A stretch of DNA of 64,000 nt, from positions 1 through 64,000 of the forward strand of contig CACEBC010000005.1 in NCBI GenBank assembly GCA_902557735.1. Reading direction: 5' to 3'. Of the stretch, positions 8,019 through 15,815 are shown one piece after another; positions within the stretch are counted from its first letter, which is position 1; every line of letters begins with the position of its first letter. Below the pieces are notes generated by a model. It saw nothing but the letters and a program-made list of their open reading frames with translations. It had not been told where the DNA came from and searched no databases. The DNA comes from Porticoccaceae bacterium. GTDB taxonomy: Bacteria > Pseudomonadota > Gammaproteobacteria > Pseudomonadales > Porticoccaceae. Position numbers and translations under genes: made by a program.

Positions 8019-9617
8019 ATGGGCGAAAATCAAGACATCCCAATTAAAGAGAGAACAGTGCCCTTTCTCTTCAGAAGAGCAGTAAGCCGCGCTCCTGACA
8101 AAACGTTTATTCGCAGCGCCGATCAGACTCTGACGTACTCAGAATTTAATGACCTTACAAATTGTTGTGCTAACGAGCTTGCGCATAAAGGCCTAAAAAA
8201 GGGCGGTAAGTTAGGCATCATGATGCATAACAGTATCGCGTTTGTTCACTCATGGATCGCAGCATCTAAGCTAGGGGTCATTTACGTTCCGATAAATACA
8301 GATTACAAAGGCGACATTCTCCAGTATCAGTTAGATAAGGCAGACGTTACGCATCTTATCGTTGACATCAGTCTTGCCCCGAGAGTTTCGGATGTTATAA
8401 GCGAATTGCCTCAGCTTGAGCAGGTCATATTATATGATGATGAAGAACCGGAAGCGGATTTCACTTTGCTTGAAAGCCACTGCGTGGTAAGTAAATTTGT
8501 AGACTTTTTGACCGGCAGCAATTTAGAGCCATCGGTGGAAATTCTTCATACCGACCCCCTGGCCATTTCATTTACTTCGGGCACAACTGGCCCTTCCAAG
8601 GGTGTACTTGCCACTCACTGTCACGTAATTACTTTTGCGATGGATTGGATCACCGCATGTCAATTCGATATGAATGATAAGTTATACACTCCGTTGCCTA
8701 TGTTTCACGCTATAGCTACCTGGCTTGGAGTGATTCCCACATTCATAGTGGGAACAGAAATAGCTTTCGTTAAGAATCTGTCCATATCAAGATTCTGGGA
8801 TGATGTCCGAAAATACAATTCATCCGTGGTTCATGGGATCTTTGCAATGGTTCCAATGTTGCTCAAGCAACCCAAAAGAGGGGACGATAAAGATGTTCCA
8901 GCCCGCCTTTTTTATATTGGCCAAAGAAATGAGACATTTGAGAAGCGATTCAACTGCCGAATCGTTGAGGTATACGGCGCCACAGAAACAGGCATCGTAA
9001 CCTATACACCGCTTGAGGAAGAACCCGCAAAGGGGTCTTGTGGTCGGGCAAATACCTCGTCTTATCACGTTGCTATTGTTGACGATGAGGATAATATTCA
9101 ACCAGCTGGCGTCGTAGGGGAAATTGTGGTCAGACCAGCTCAACCATTTTCTATGATCCAAGAATATTACAATATGCCAACGGAAACTTTGGACGCCTTC
9201 CGTAACCTCTGGTTTCACACAGGGGACAACGGTAGATTGGATGGCGATGGCTTCTTCTATTATGTCGATCGAAAAAAGGACGCCATTCGTCGCAGAGGAG
9301 AAAATATTTCTTCTTTTGAGCTTGAGGTTGTTCTGAACTCGGATGATCGAGTTGCCGAATGCGCTGCCATTGCAGAACCTTCTGAGCTCGGGGAGGACGA
9401 TGTTAAAATGGTGGTGGTGCCGGCTGCTGGAACAGCGCTGACGGCGGCCGATATTTGGGATTTATGCGAGAAGCGAATGCCTAAATTTTGGGTGCCCCGT
9501 TATGTTGAGTTTCGTGAATCTCTGCCCAAAACCCCAAATCAGAAGGTGCAAAAATACCTCTTAAGAAGAGGAATAGATCAGGGTCCTGTGTTTGATAGGG
9601 AAGAGCGAGATGGTTGA
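8019..9617 (+). CDS. AMP-forming acyl-CoA ligase
   Basis: A 532-residue ANL-superfamily ligase that activates a carboxylic acid with ATP and CoA. The P-loop-like motif SFTSGTTGPSKGV is at residues 184-196. Further on are VYGATETG near 318-325, the hinge region DGDGFFYYVDRKKDAIRRRGENIS in the last quarter, and the C-terminal catalytic-lysine motif PKTPNQKVQKYLLR, where the usual G before K is Q. The sequence resembles the fatty-acid, carnitine/crotonobetaine or benzoate CoA ligase group; the acid cannot be assigned. It sits between an acyl-CoA dehydrogenase and a 2-oxoacid dehydrogenase-type E1 pair, so it probably feeds the pathway's entry acyl-CoA. The stop overlaps the next gene by eight bases, suggesting translational coupling. 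Confidence 0.92.
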   Translation: MGENQDIPIKERTVPFLFRRAVSRAPDKTFIRSADQTLTYSEFNDLTNCCANELAHKGLKKGGKLGIMMHNSIAFVHSWIAASKLGVIYVPINTDYKGDILQYQLDKADVTHLIVDISLAPRVSDVISELPQLEQVILYDDEEPEADFTLLESHCVVSKFVDFLTGSNLEPSVEILHTDPLAISFTSGTTGPSKGVLATHCHVITFAMDWITACQFDMNDKLYTPLPMFHAIATWLGVIPTFIVGTEIAFVKNLSISRFWDDVRKYNSSVVHGIFAMVPMLLKQPKRGDDKDVPARLFYIGQRNETFEKRFNCRIVEVYGATETGIVTYTPLEEEPAKGSCGRANTSSYHVAIVDDEDNIQPAGVVGEIVVRPAQPFSMIQEYYNMPTETLDAFRNLWFHTGDNGRLDGDGFFYYVDRKKDAIRRRGENISSFELEVVLNSDDRVAECAAIAEPSELGEDDVKMVVVPAAGTALTAADIWDLCEKRMPKFWVPRYVEFRESLPKTPNQKVQKYLLRRGIDQGPVFDREERDG

Positions 9618-10572
9618 AATTTCAAAAACCAAAGCCTTGGAGATTCATTGCAAACTTTGGGAAATTCGTCTTTTTGAGTTGAAGGCGTCTGAATTGTACA
9701 AAGATGGCACGCTGCCGGGTTTCATCCATTTATCTGTCGGGCAGGAGGCGTGCGCTGTTGGAGCATGCCTGGCCCTTAACCGCGATGATTTTATCACCTC
9801 TACCCATCGTGGTCACGGACATTGCCTGGCAAAAGGAGCAGATGCAAAGGCCATGATGGCTGAGCTTGCGGGCAAAGAGACCGGCTACTCTAAGGGTCGA
9901 GGTGGCTCAATGCACATAGCAGATGTGTCTGTTGGTGTGCTAGGCGCTAACGGGATCGTAGGGCAATCCGCACCCCTTGCTTGTGGAGCTGCATACACTG
10001 CACAAGTAAAAAAAACAGGTCAAATCGCGCTAGCTTTCTTTGGGGAGGGTGCAAGCGGCGCTGGCCCGGTTCATGAGGCTATGAATATCGCAGCGCTATG
10101 GAAACTGCCGGTGATATTTTTCTGCGAGTGTAATCGTTACGCGGAACTGTCCCCGTTTGATGTGCATGTATCTGTTCCAAATGTCTCGGCCAGGGCTAAG
10201 GGCTATGGTTTTGAGGGTGTGACCATAGATGGCTCGGATGTGATGGAAGTTTATTCCTCTGTATTAAAAGCGGCATCAAAGGTCAGGCAAGGCATGGGCC
10301 CCATCTTGATTGAGGCAAAGACCCATAGATGGCATGGTCATTATGAGGGTGATCCAATGAATTATCTGGATCGAAGTGAACGTGACCCGGATAACAGGAT
10401 TGATCCTATCCAACGATTTGAGTCCGATTTCGCTGAAACTCTCGAATTGTCGCCTGATGATCTCCTATCTTCAAAGAAAAAAGCGCTTGCCCTCGTCGAC
10501 CAGGCGGTGGAATTCGCTCTTTCGTCTGAAAACCCTTCCTCAGCATTGATGATGGAGGATGTTCTCTCTTGA
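9610..10572 (+). CDS. Thiamine-diphosphate E1 alpha subunit (2-oxoacid/acetoin dehydrogenase type)
   Basis: A 320-residue alpha subunit of a heterotetrameric ThDP-dependent dehydrogenase E1. It would decarboxylate a 2-oxoacid, or cleave an acyloin, and reductively acylate a lipoyl domain. Family hallmarks are STHRGHGHCLAKG near 60-72, SKGRGGSMH near 97-105 and the ThDP/Mg motif near 145-175. That motif is altered: GDG is GEG (residues 145-147) and the ENN segment is ECN (173-175). The second Asn and following Tyr, which help hold Mg in human E1, are kept. ATG 9610 is preferred to TTG 9592 because TAGGGA precedes it at proper distance. It overlaps the ligase by eight bases and the E1 beta start by four. 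No E2 catalytic domain or E3 is nearby. Confidence 0.9.
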   Translation: MVEISKTKALEIHCKLWEIRLFELKASELYKDGTLPGFIHLSVGQEACAVGACLALNRDDFITSTHRGHGHCLAKGADAKAMMAELAGKETGYSKGRGGSMHIADVSVGVLGANGIVGQSAPLACGAAYTAQVKKTGQIALAFFGEGASGAGPVHEAMNIAALWKLPVIFFCECNRYAELSPFDVHVSVPNVSARAKGYGFEGVTIDGSDVMEVYSSVLKAASKVRQGMGPILIEAKTHRWHGHYEGDPMNYLDRSERDPDNRIDPIQRFESDFAETLELSPDDLLSSKKKALALVDQAVEFALSSENPSSALMMEDVLS

Positions 10573-11579
10573 ATCAGTCAAACCAGAAGGATAAAAAAGA
10601 CAAACCCCTAAAATACTACAGCGCTGTGACAAGAGCGTTTCGTGAGGAAATGATTCGTAATGAAAATGTTGTGCTCATTGGTGAGGATGTGGGTGAATCT
10701 GGCGGCATTTTTGCGCAGACAAAAGGACTATTTTCCGAGTTTGGTCCCGATAGAGTTCGTGATACGCCCATTGCTGAGGCTGGTTTCACGTCACTTGCCG
10801 TAGGCGCTGCCATGACAGGGCTTAGACCCATAGTTGAAATTGGGTTTGAGGATTTCTTGACCGCATGTATGGATCCTATCGTTAACCAGGCGGCAAAGCT
10901 GCGTTATATGTTGGGTGGACAAGTCAAAGTTCCCGTGACCATGTACACCTTTGGCTCAGGAGGGTTAAATGCTGGGCCGCAGCACTCTCAGAGTCTTGCT
11001 GCCTGGTTTTCGCATGTGCCGGGGTTGAAGGTCGTCATGCCTTCGAGCGCAAAAGATGCGCTCGGATTATTAAAATCTTCTATCAGAGATGACAATTTCG
11101 TTCTATGTCTTATGTGCAAGAGTCTCATCGGCTCCAGAGAGCCGGTGCCACAGGAGAATACTGAGTTTCTTATTCCCTTGGGCAAAGCTGAAATTAAGCG
11201 TTCCGGCGAGGACGTGACCATCGTTGCTGTTGGGGCCATGGTGCGCCAGGCGCTGGCAGCATCCAAATCGCTCTCAGGTGAGGGCATTGAGACGGAGGTT
11301 GTTGATCCAAGAACGGTAAGTCCGCTCGATATAGACACTATTCTTGAATCGCTCTCAAAAACGAGACGGTTGATCGTTGTTCATGAGGCGATGTCTCCAT
11401 GCGGTATCGGTGCAGAAATTATTGCTCAAGTTGTTGAGACTGATCCTCAACTCTTAGAATGCGCACCTTTGCGGCTTACTCCACCTTTTGCTCCCTCACC
11501 TTTTGCCCCTTGTCTCGAAAAGATATATCTGCCTGATGCTGAGAAGATCGCATCCAGTGTAAGAACTATGATGAGTTGA
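10569..11579 (+). CDS. Thiamine-diphosphate E1 beta subunit
   Basis: A 336-residue partner of the preceding E1 alpha. The N-terminal pyrimidine-binding domain shows VTRAFREEM, LIGEDVGESGG near residue 37 and RVRDTPIAEAGF near 58; the Glu in the last segment is the one that activates ThDP in this family. The C-terminal transketolase-like domain carries DVTIVAVGAMV and VVDPRTVSPLD near 215-250. The start is TTG, overlapping the E1 alpha stop as TTGA, with GGAGG ten bases upstream, so the two subunits are translationally coupled. Together they form a complete E1 of the pyruvate, branched-chain or acetoin dehydrogenase group. The true substrate is unknown; operon context points to a small carbonyl or 2-oxo intermediate from acyl-CoA breakdown. 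Confidence 0.92.
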   Translation: MNQSNQKDKKDKPLKYYSAVTRAFREEMIRNENVVLIGEDVGESGGIFAQTKGLFSEFGPDRVRDTPIAEAGFTSLAVGAAMTGLRPIVEIGFEDFLTACMDPIVNQAAKLRYMLGGQVKVPVTMYTFGSGGLNAGPQHSQSLAAWFSHVPGLKVVMPSSAKDALGLLKSSIRDDNFVLCLMCKSLIGSREPVPQENTEFLIPLGKAEIKRSGEDVTIVAVGAMVRQALAASKSLSGEGIETEVVDPRTVSPLDIDTILESLSKTRRLIVVHEAMSPCGIGAEIIAQVVETDPQLLECAPLRLTPPFAPSPFAPCLEKIYLPDAEKIASSVRTMMS

Positions 11580-11583
11580 CTTG

Positions 11584-12369
11584 ATGAATAAATTTGACAC
11601 TATCAAGTTTGAGGTCACTAACTCGATAGGGGTTTTAACACTCAATCGGCCCGAATCTCATAACGCTATAAATCAAAAATGTCTTGCCGAATGCAATGAA
11701 ATTCTCGAAGCCATAGAAGACGACGACGCGATTCGAGTTCTGATAATCAAAGGGGCTGGTGAAAAAGCGTTCACCGCCGGTGCTGATCTGCGCGAATTCG
11801 CGGCTTATGGCCCCGAAGAAGCAAGAGAAGCCAATGAGGCCTGGTTGGGGTTTTTTAATGCCATTGAATCACTTCCCATACCGGTTATCGCTCAGGTGCG
11901 CGGTCACGCCCCCGGCGGTGGAACTGAGCTATCTTTGTGCTGCGACTTTGTTATTTGCTCAACCGACGCAAAATTTCGGCTGGCGGAAATTAATATTGGT
12001 GTCATACCCGGCGCAGGAGCAGGGGTCAGACTCACTCGATGGATGGGACGGCTTAAGGCAAAAGAGATTTTAATGCTGGGAGACGTTATAAGTGGGGAGG
12101 ATGCTGTACTTTTTGGTTTGGCAAATGAGTGTGTGTCGGGAGAATTATTGGATGGCAAAGTGCAGGAATTAGCAGATAAGTTAACAAAAAAGCCACCGCT
12201 TGCGCTGGCTGCGGCGAAGTCGGTGGTTAATGTTGCGAGCGAATCTCCCATGGAAGTTGCGCTTGAACAACAACTGGAAGAATTTCTTAAACTATTTTCT
12301 TCAGAAGACCAAAAAGAGGGTATGAATGCATTTTTAGAAAAGCGGGAAGCCAATTTTAAGGGACGCTAA
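11584..12369 (+). CDS. Enoyl-CoA hydratase/isomerase
   Basis: A 261-residue crotonase-superfamily protein. The CoA-binding/oxyanion segment KAFTAGADLREF lies near residues 60-71. The two glutamates used by classical hydratases are both present: one in GHAPGGGTELSLCCD (near 105-119) and one in KFRLAEINIGVIPGAGAG (near 127-144). A hydratase role on an enoyl-CoA made by the acyl-CoA dehydrogenase is therefore credible, although crotonase-fold enzymes also do retro-aldol, isomerase and C-C cleavage reactions. ATG 11584 follows a possible TTG at 11581; it begins four bases after the E1 beta stop, so it belongs to the same transcript. The next gene, a lipoyl domain, starts 12 bases after its stop. 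Confidence 0.9.
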   Translation: MNKFDTIKFEVTNSIGVLTLNRPESHNAINQKCLAECNEILEAIEDDDAIRVLIIKGAGEKAFTAGADLREFAAYGPEEAREANEAWLGFFNAIESLPIPVIAQVRGHAPGGGTELSLCCDFVICSTDAKFRLAEINIGVIPGAGAGVRLTRWMGRLKAKEILMLGDVISGEDAVLFGLANECVSGELLDGKVQELADKLTKKPPLALAAAKSVVNVASESPMEVALEQQLEEFLKLFSSEDQKEGMNAFLEKREANFKGR

Positions 12370-12381
12370 AGGAGTATCGGT

Positions 12382-12627
12382 ATGGAAAAAATTACAGTCA
12401 AAGTGCCGCAGATGGGCCTCACGACGGAGGAGGTAACATTGGACGAGTGGTTGGTTTCTGAAGGGGATAGCGTCAGTGCAGGTGATGTGTTGGCCAATCT
12501 GCAGGCAGACAAAGCTATTATCGAGTTGGAGGCACCCTCGGGCGGAATTGTGGCTGAACTTTTGGTACCAGCAGATGACGAGGAACTTTTGGAGATAGGT
12601 ACTCCGGTGGCTATATTGGATTGTTAA
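12382..12627 (+). CDS. Free-standing lipoyl (biotinyl/lipoyl) carrier domain
   Basis: An 81-residue protein that is a single lipoyl domain and nothing else. It has the hairpin strands IEEVTLDEWL-like with EGDSVSAGDVLANLQADKAIIELEAP in the middle. Lys at about residue 44 in ADKA is the expected lipoylation site, and GGIVAEL and IGTPVAIL complete the barrel. AAAGGAG lies seven bases before the ATG. In known 2-oxoacid and acetoin dehydrogenases this domain is fused to an E2 acyltransferase or to an alpha/beta hydrolase; here it is alone. It is directly downstream of the E1 pair and a hydratase, so it is very likely their acyl/electron carrier. H-protein and sulfur-oxidation LbpA proteins are other lone lipoyl proteins but have different context. 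Confidence 0.9.
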   Translation: MEKITVKVPQMGLTTEEVTLDEWLVSEGDSVSAGDVLANLQADKAIIELEAPSGGIVAELLVPADDEELLEIGTPVAILDC

Positions 12628-12647
12628 ATTAACTTGGAGGAACGATT

Positions 12648-13436
12648 GTGGGGATGGAATTTAGTGGTGAAAGGAAAAAATTAAAAGATAACTTTATAAA
12701 AGAGAGGGGATATTGGAGTGATTTTTGGGACGGGTTGTTGGCTCTTGATCCCGAGTTTTTCCAGATTTACCTCAATTTTTCTGCTACGCCATGGAAAAAT
12801 GGTACCCTCGAACCGAAAATAAAGGAGTTTATGTACATTGCGATCGACGTTGCCACAACGCATCTCTACGAACCCGGGCTTAGAATCCATCTGCAGAACG
12901 CATTCAAGTATGGTGCTACCAAAGAAGAAATCATGGAAGTTTATCAATTAGTCAGTGTGCTAGGGATGCATACGATAACGATGGGAGTGCCGGTGCTGAT
13001 CGATGAAATGGACAAGGCCGGTCAAGGGGATCAGGTCGATAGAAACTTTTCGGAAAGGCAGCTTGCAATAAAAGAAGAGTTTATAAAACATAGAGGATAT
13101 TGGAGTGGCTTCTGGGAAGATTTGTTAGCGTTAGATCCGGATTTTCTTGAAATATACCAAAAATTTTCGTCCCTCCCATGGCAGCGTGGGCACCTCGAGC
13201 CAAAAATCAAAGAATTTATATACATAGCAATCGACGCGGCCACCACACACCTTTACGAACCTGGCCTCAGAATCCACATACAAAATGCTTTGAAGTATGG
13301 AGCCACAGTTCAAGAAATCATGGAAGTCTATCAATTGATCAGTGTACTGGGGATGCATACCTTTACGATGGGATTACCGGTCTTGTTGGACGAACTAGAA
13401 AAAGCTGGTTCTCCCATCGAAACGCCGGTGGGTTAA
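12648..13436 (+). CDS. Tandemly duplicated carboxymuconolactone-decarboxylase/AhpD-fold protein
   Basis: A 262-residue protein made of two copies of one CMD-fold domain (about residues 16-125 and 145-254), with 84 of 110 aligned residues identical by hand count. Each copy has KIKEFxYIAIDxATTHLYEPGLRIH followed by a KYGAT..EIMEVYQL helix, the core of the CMD/AhpD fold. The CxxC redox motif of AhpD is absent; a histidine pair (TTH and RIH) occupies that helix. The start is GTG at 12648 with GGAGG seven bases upstream. In Mycobacterium, AhpD passes electrons from a lipoyl protein to a peroxidase, so the adjacency to a lipoyl domain is suggestive. Without cysteines that chemistry is not expected, and decarboxylase or hydrolase roles are possible. 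Confidence 0.85.
   Translation: MGMEFSGERKKLKDNFIKERGYWSDFWDGLLALDPEFFQIYLNFSATPWKNGTLEPKIKEFMYIAIDVATTHLYEPGLRIHLQNAFKYGATKEEIMEVYQLVSVLGMHTITMGVPVLIDEMDKAGQGDQVDRNFSERQLAIKEEFIKHRGYWSGFWEDLLALDPDFLEIYQKFSSLPWQRGHLEPKIKEFIYIAIDAATTHLYEPGLRIHIQNALKYGATVQEIMEVYQLISVLGMHTFTMGLPVLLDELEKAGSPIETPVG
12693..13409 (+). repeat. Intragenic tandem domain duplication
   Basis: Two 330-base units, 12693-13022 and 13080-13409, encode domains with 84 of 110 residues identical, separated by a 57-base linker. High identity in both copies, including all histidines of the core helix, shows a duplication inside one reading frame in which neither copy has decayed. Confidence 0.9.
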
Positions 13437-13438
13437 AT

Positions 13439-14236
13439 GTGATTTCTGCCCATACATCATCATCTCTCACAAGCAATTGGGCTGCTGGTAAGACAGCGTT
13501 AATTGCTGGCGGTACATCTGGAATTGGGCTTGCTGCCGCTGAAGAGCTTGCTAAAGCAGGTTTCTCCAGAGTAATAATAAACGGTCGAGACCCTGAACGA
13601 GGTTCCGGCGCCACCGATCTTTTGCACAAAATCGCACCAGGATGCAATGTTATCTTTGAGGCTGGAGATGCAAGCCACATCGAGACTGCCCAATCAATGG
13701 TTCACAAGGCGGAGGGGAAAATTGATTTGTTTCTAAATGCTGTACCAGGGAACATGCCTGCTACCCTCTTCTCTGAATTCGAGATGTCGCGGTTAAATTC
13801 ACTCATCGACGTGCATTTGGGTAGTGTTTTTCGTTGTTGCCATGCGGTCTATAAATGCATGCGCGCACTTGGAGACGGAGTAATAATTAACATCGCATCT
13901 GATGCAGCAAAAATACCAACTGTCGGCGAGACAATTCATGGAGCAATTATGGCTGCGATTGATATGTTCAGCAGGACACTGGCTGTTGAGGCGGCAAGAT
14001 CTGGGATTCGCGTCCACGTGCTTACGCCTTCTATAGTAGCAGAGACCAATTCATATGATCGCATGATGGATGGAGGGTTTAGCGAGAAATTATTTAAGCG
14101 GGCACTTGAAAAGGCGCAACTTGGTGTAGTTGAACCCCACGATATCGCACCAGTGATCGTGTTCCTTGCCAGTCCCTTGGCAAAAAAAATGACTGGTCAG
14201 AGAATTACCATCAATGGTGGAATCGCGATCGATTAA
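13439..14236 (+). CDS. SDR-family protein with atypical active site
   Basis: A 265-residue Rossmann-fold protein of the short-chain dehydrogenase family. The cofactor motif GGTSGIG is at about residues 23-29, and INIASDAAK near 147-155 supplies the usual Ser position. The catalytic Tyr-xxx-Lys is replaced by H167-G-A-I-M171, while the following helix (DMFSRTLAVE) aligns normally. The C-terminal segment HDIAPVIVFLASPLAKKMTGQRITINGG is canonical. The frame is open further upstream, but that would overlap the previous gene. GTG 13439, two bases after the CMD stop, gives a normal SDR N-terminus with GGTGGG about six bases before it. With Tyr and Lys missing, ordinary oxidoreductase chemistry is doubtful; it may be catalytically distinct or a binding subunit. 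Confidence 0.85.
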   Translation: MISAHTSSSLTSNWAAGKTALIAGGTSGIGLAAAEELAKAGFSRVIINGRDPERGSGATDLLHKIAPGCNVIFEAGDASHIETAQSMVHKAEGKIDLFLNAVPGNMPATLFSEFEMSRLNSLIDVHLGSVFRCCHAVYKCMRALGDGVIINIASDAAKIPTVGETIHGAIMAAIDMFSRTLAVEAARSGIRVHVLTPSIVAETNSYDRMMDGGFSEKLFKRALEKAQLGVVEPHDIAPVIVFLASPLAKKMTGQRITINGGIAID

Positions 14237-14258
14237 TCATAATAAGGAGAACCCTGAC

Positions 14259-15476
14259 ATGACCATACCACAAAAAAAGAAAATTGAAGGTGCTTTTACC
14301 TTACTGCCAATTGAGGATGTATTTTATGGGGAGGGATGTGTTAACAAACTGGAGGAAGTTCTTTCCAGATATGACATCGAACAAGCACTTTTAATTACGG
14401 GGAAAACGCTTTTCAACGAAACAAAGCTCGTGGAGCAGGTCATTAACTCCTCTGGAGGGCGAATAAAGAGTGTTTTTCATGAAACTCAGCAGCATGTGCC
14501 GAGGGAGAGCGTCTTGCATTGTGTAAAGATGGCGCGCCAAGAGGGCATCGATGCAGTTATTAGTTTTGGTGGTGGGAGTCCGAATGACACCGCCAAAGCT
14601 GTGGTGATGGGTCTTGCAGAGAACATCAATGATATGAGCGATTTTGATAGGCTCATGATTAAATTCGAGTATCCGGATAAGATCGAAATTCCGTCCATAG
14701 ATGGATCGAATGTTGTTCCTTTGATTGCAATACCTACGACACTCTCTGCCGGAGAGTATACTCACTTTATTGGCATCACAGATGAGGCGAGAAAGGTAAA
14801 AGATCTCTACATAGACAAATGTCTAACAGCCAAAGTGGTTTTCCTAGATCCACAGCTGACGTTGGAGACTCCCGAGTGGTTGTGGTTGTCCAGCGGCATG
14901 AGATCGGTGGATCATGCGGTCGAGGCTATCTGCTCGACAACTGCACATCCTTTTACCGACGCTCTTGCATGTCATTCGCTCCAGATGCTTCATGCCTCTT
15001 TGAAAGAGTGCAAAAAGAATCCAGATGATTTGACCGCCCGCTTACAATGTCAGCTCGCCTCATGGATGTCGGTGAGCGGGCTGGCAAACGTAACACTTGG
15101 CTTGAGTCACGGGACCGGTCATCAGCTCGGTGCTCGTTGTAATGTTCCGCATGGTATTACTTCCTGTGTTATGATGCATAATACAATGCGGTTCAATAAG
15201 GAATTTGCCAAAGAGCGGCTGGCATGGATTGCTGAAATTCTTGGACTTTGTGATTCTGAGACTGACGCAGATATGGCCGCTGATCTGGCGGCAGATTCTA
15301 TTCAACAGCTAACCGAAGATTTGGGCCTTCCCTTTAGGTTGCGGGATGTTGGTGTTGCTAAGAGCGATTTTCGCGCACTAGCGGATGACGCGATTCAAGA
15401 TCTTATTGTTGCAACAAATCCTCGCCCCGTAACATCTCCTGAAGTGGTAATCGAACTTCTTGAAAGTGCTTACTGA
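14259..15476 (+). CDS. Iron-containing alcohol dehydrogenase / maleylacetate-reductase family
   Basis: A 405-residue group III dehydrogenase-fold protein. The NAD(P) motif FGGGSPNDTAKAV lies near residues 103-115 and IPTTLSAGEYT near 156-166. The histidines LSHGTGHQLGARCNVPHGITS lie near 283-305. The first metal-ligand segment reads GMRSVDHAVE, whereas Fe-dependent enzymes such as FucO have GMDALTHAIE: the Asp four before the His is Arg here. Maleylacetate reductases also lack this Asp and work without metal. It probably reduces or oxidises a carbonyl/alcohol intermediate of the operon's pathway. ATG 14259 has AAGGAG at 14244-14249 and is preferred to the longer open frame from 14214, which overlaps the SDR gene. 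Confidence 0.85.
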   Translation: MTIPQKKKIEGAFTLLPIEDVFYGEGCVNKLEEVLSRYDIEQALLITGKTLFNETKLVEQVINSSGGRIKSVFHETQQHVPRESVLHCVKMARQEGIDAVISFGGGSPNDTAKAVVMGLAENINDMSDFDRLMIKFEYPDKIEIPSIDGSNVVPLIAIPTTLSAGEYTHFIGITDEARKVKDLYIDKCLTAKVVFLDPQLTLETPEWLWLSSGMRSVDHAVEAICSTTAHPFTDALACHSLQMLHASLKECKKNPDDLTARLQCQLASWMSVSGLANVTLGLSHGTGHQLGARCNVPHGITSCVMMHNTMRFNKEFAKERLAWIAEILGLCDSETDADMAADLAADSIQQLTEDLGLPFRLRDVGVAKSDFRALADDAIQDLIVATNPRPVTSPEVVIELLESAY

Positions 15477-15509
15477 CAAAAAGCCTACAACTTTTCGAGG
15501 AAAAGAATC

Positions 15510-15794
15510 ATGCCGACCTACCATCTCACGACACTAAAAATTAACGATAAAACTAAGTTCCTTGAGTATGCTGAAAAGGCTAGACCTCTGTTGGAAAAAT
15601 TCGGCGGCGAATACCTGGCTGCTGGTCGCGCCTCGGGCAGTTTGGAAGGCGATGCTATTGAAGGTCCGATCGTGCTAACGAAATGGAGTGACACCCAGAA
15701 ATTGAGGGCATTTTGGGACTCGCCAGAATATTCGCGATTGAAGTCGCTACGATCGGGCGCCGTAACGGTTCATAGTACGATTCTCGAGTCATAA
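15510..15794 (+). CDS. DUF1330 family protein
   Basis: A 94-residue small protein matching the DUF1330 ferredoxin-like (dimeric alpha-beta barrel) fold. It has an N-terminal YHLTTLKI strand, the middle GGEYLAAGR strand near residues 33-41, and the typical FWDSPEYSRLKSLRSGAV segment near 69-86. Family members are frequent in catabolic clusters, but their activity is not established. GAGG lies about ten bases before the ATG. Spacing of 33 bases from the dehydrogenase stop and 21 to the thiolase start keeps it in the operon. Confidence 0.85.
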   Translation: MPTYHLTTLKINDKTKFLEYAEKARPLLEKFGGEYLAAGRASGSLEGDAIEGPIVLTKWSDTQKLRAFWDSPEYSRLKSLRSGAVTVHSTILES

Positions 15795-15815
15795 TTAGAA
15801 GAGTGAAAATTAGCT

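Noticed and set aside
11904-12353. A 149-codon minus-strand frame inside the enoyl-CoA hydratase
   Set aside because: It is antisense to a well-conserved crotonase gene and has Ser/Ala-rich composition without motifs.
13178-13438. A longer SDR gene starting inside the CMD-fold gene
   Set aside because: The extra 87 residues only reflect an open alternate frame of the duplicated CMD gene, which is clearly the coding one. The SDR fold begins after GTG 13439.
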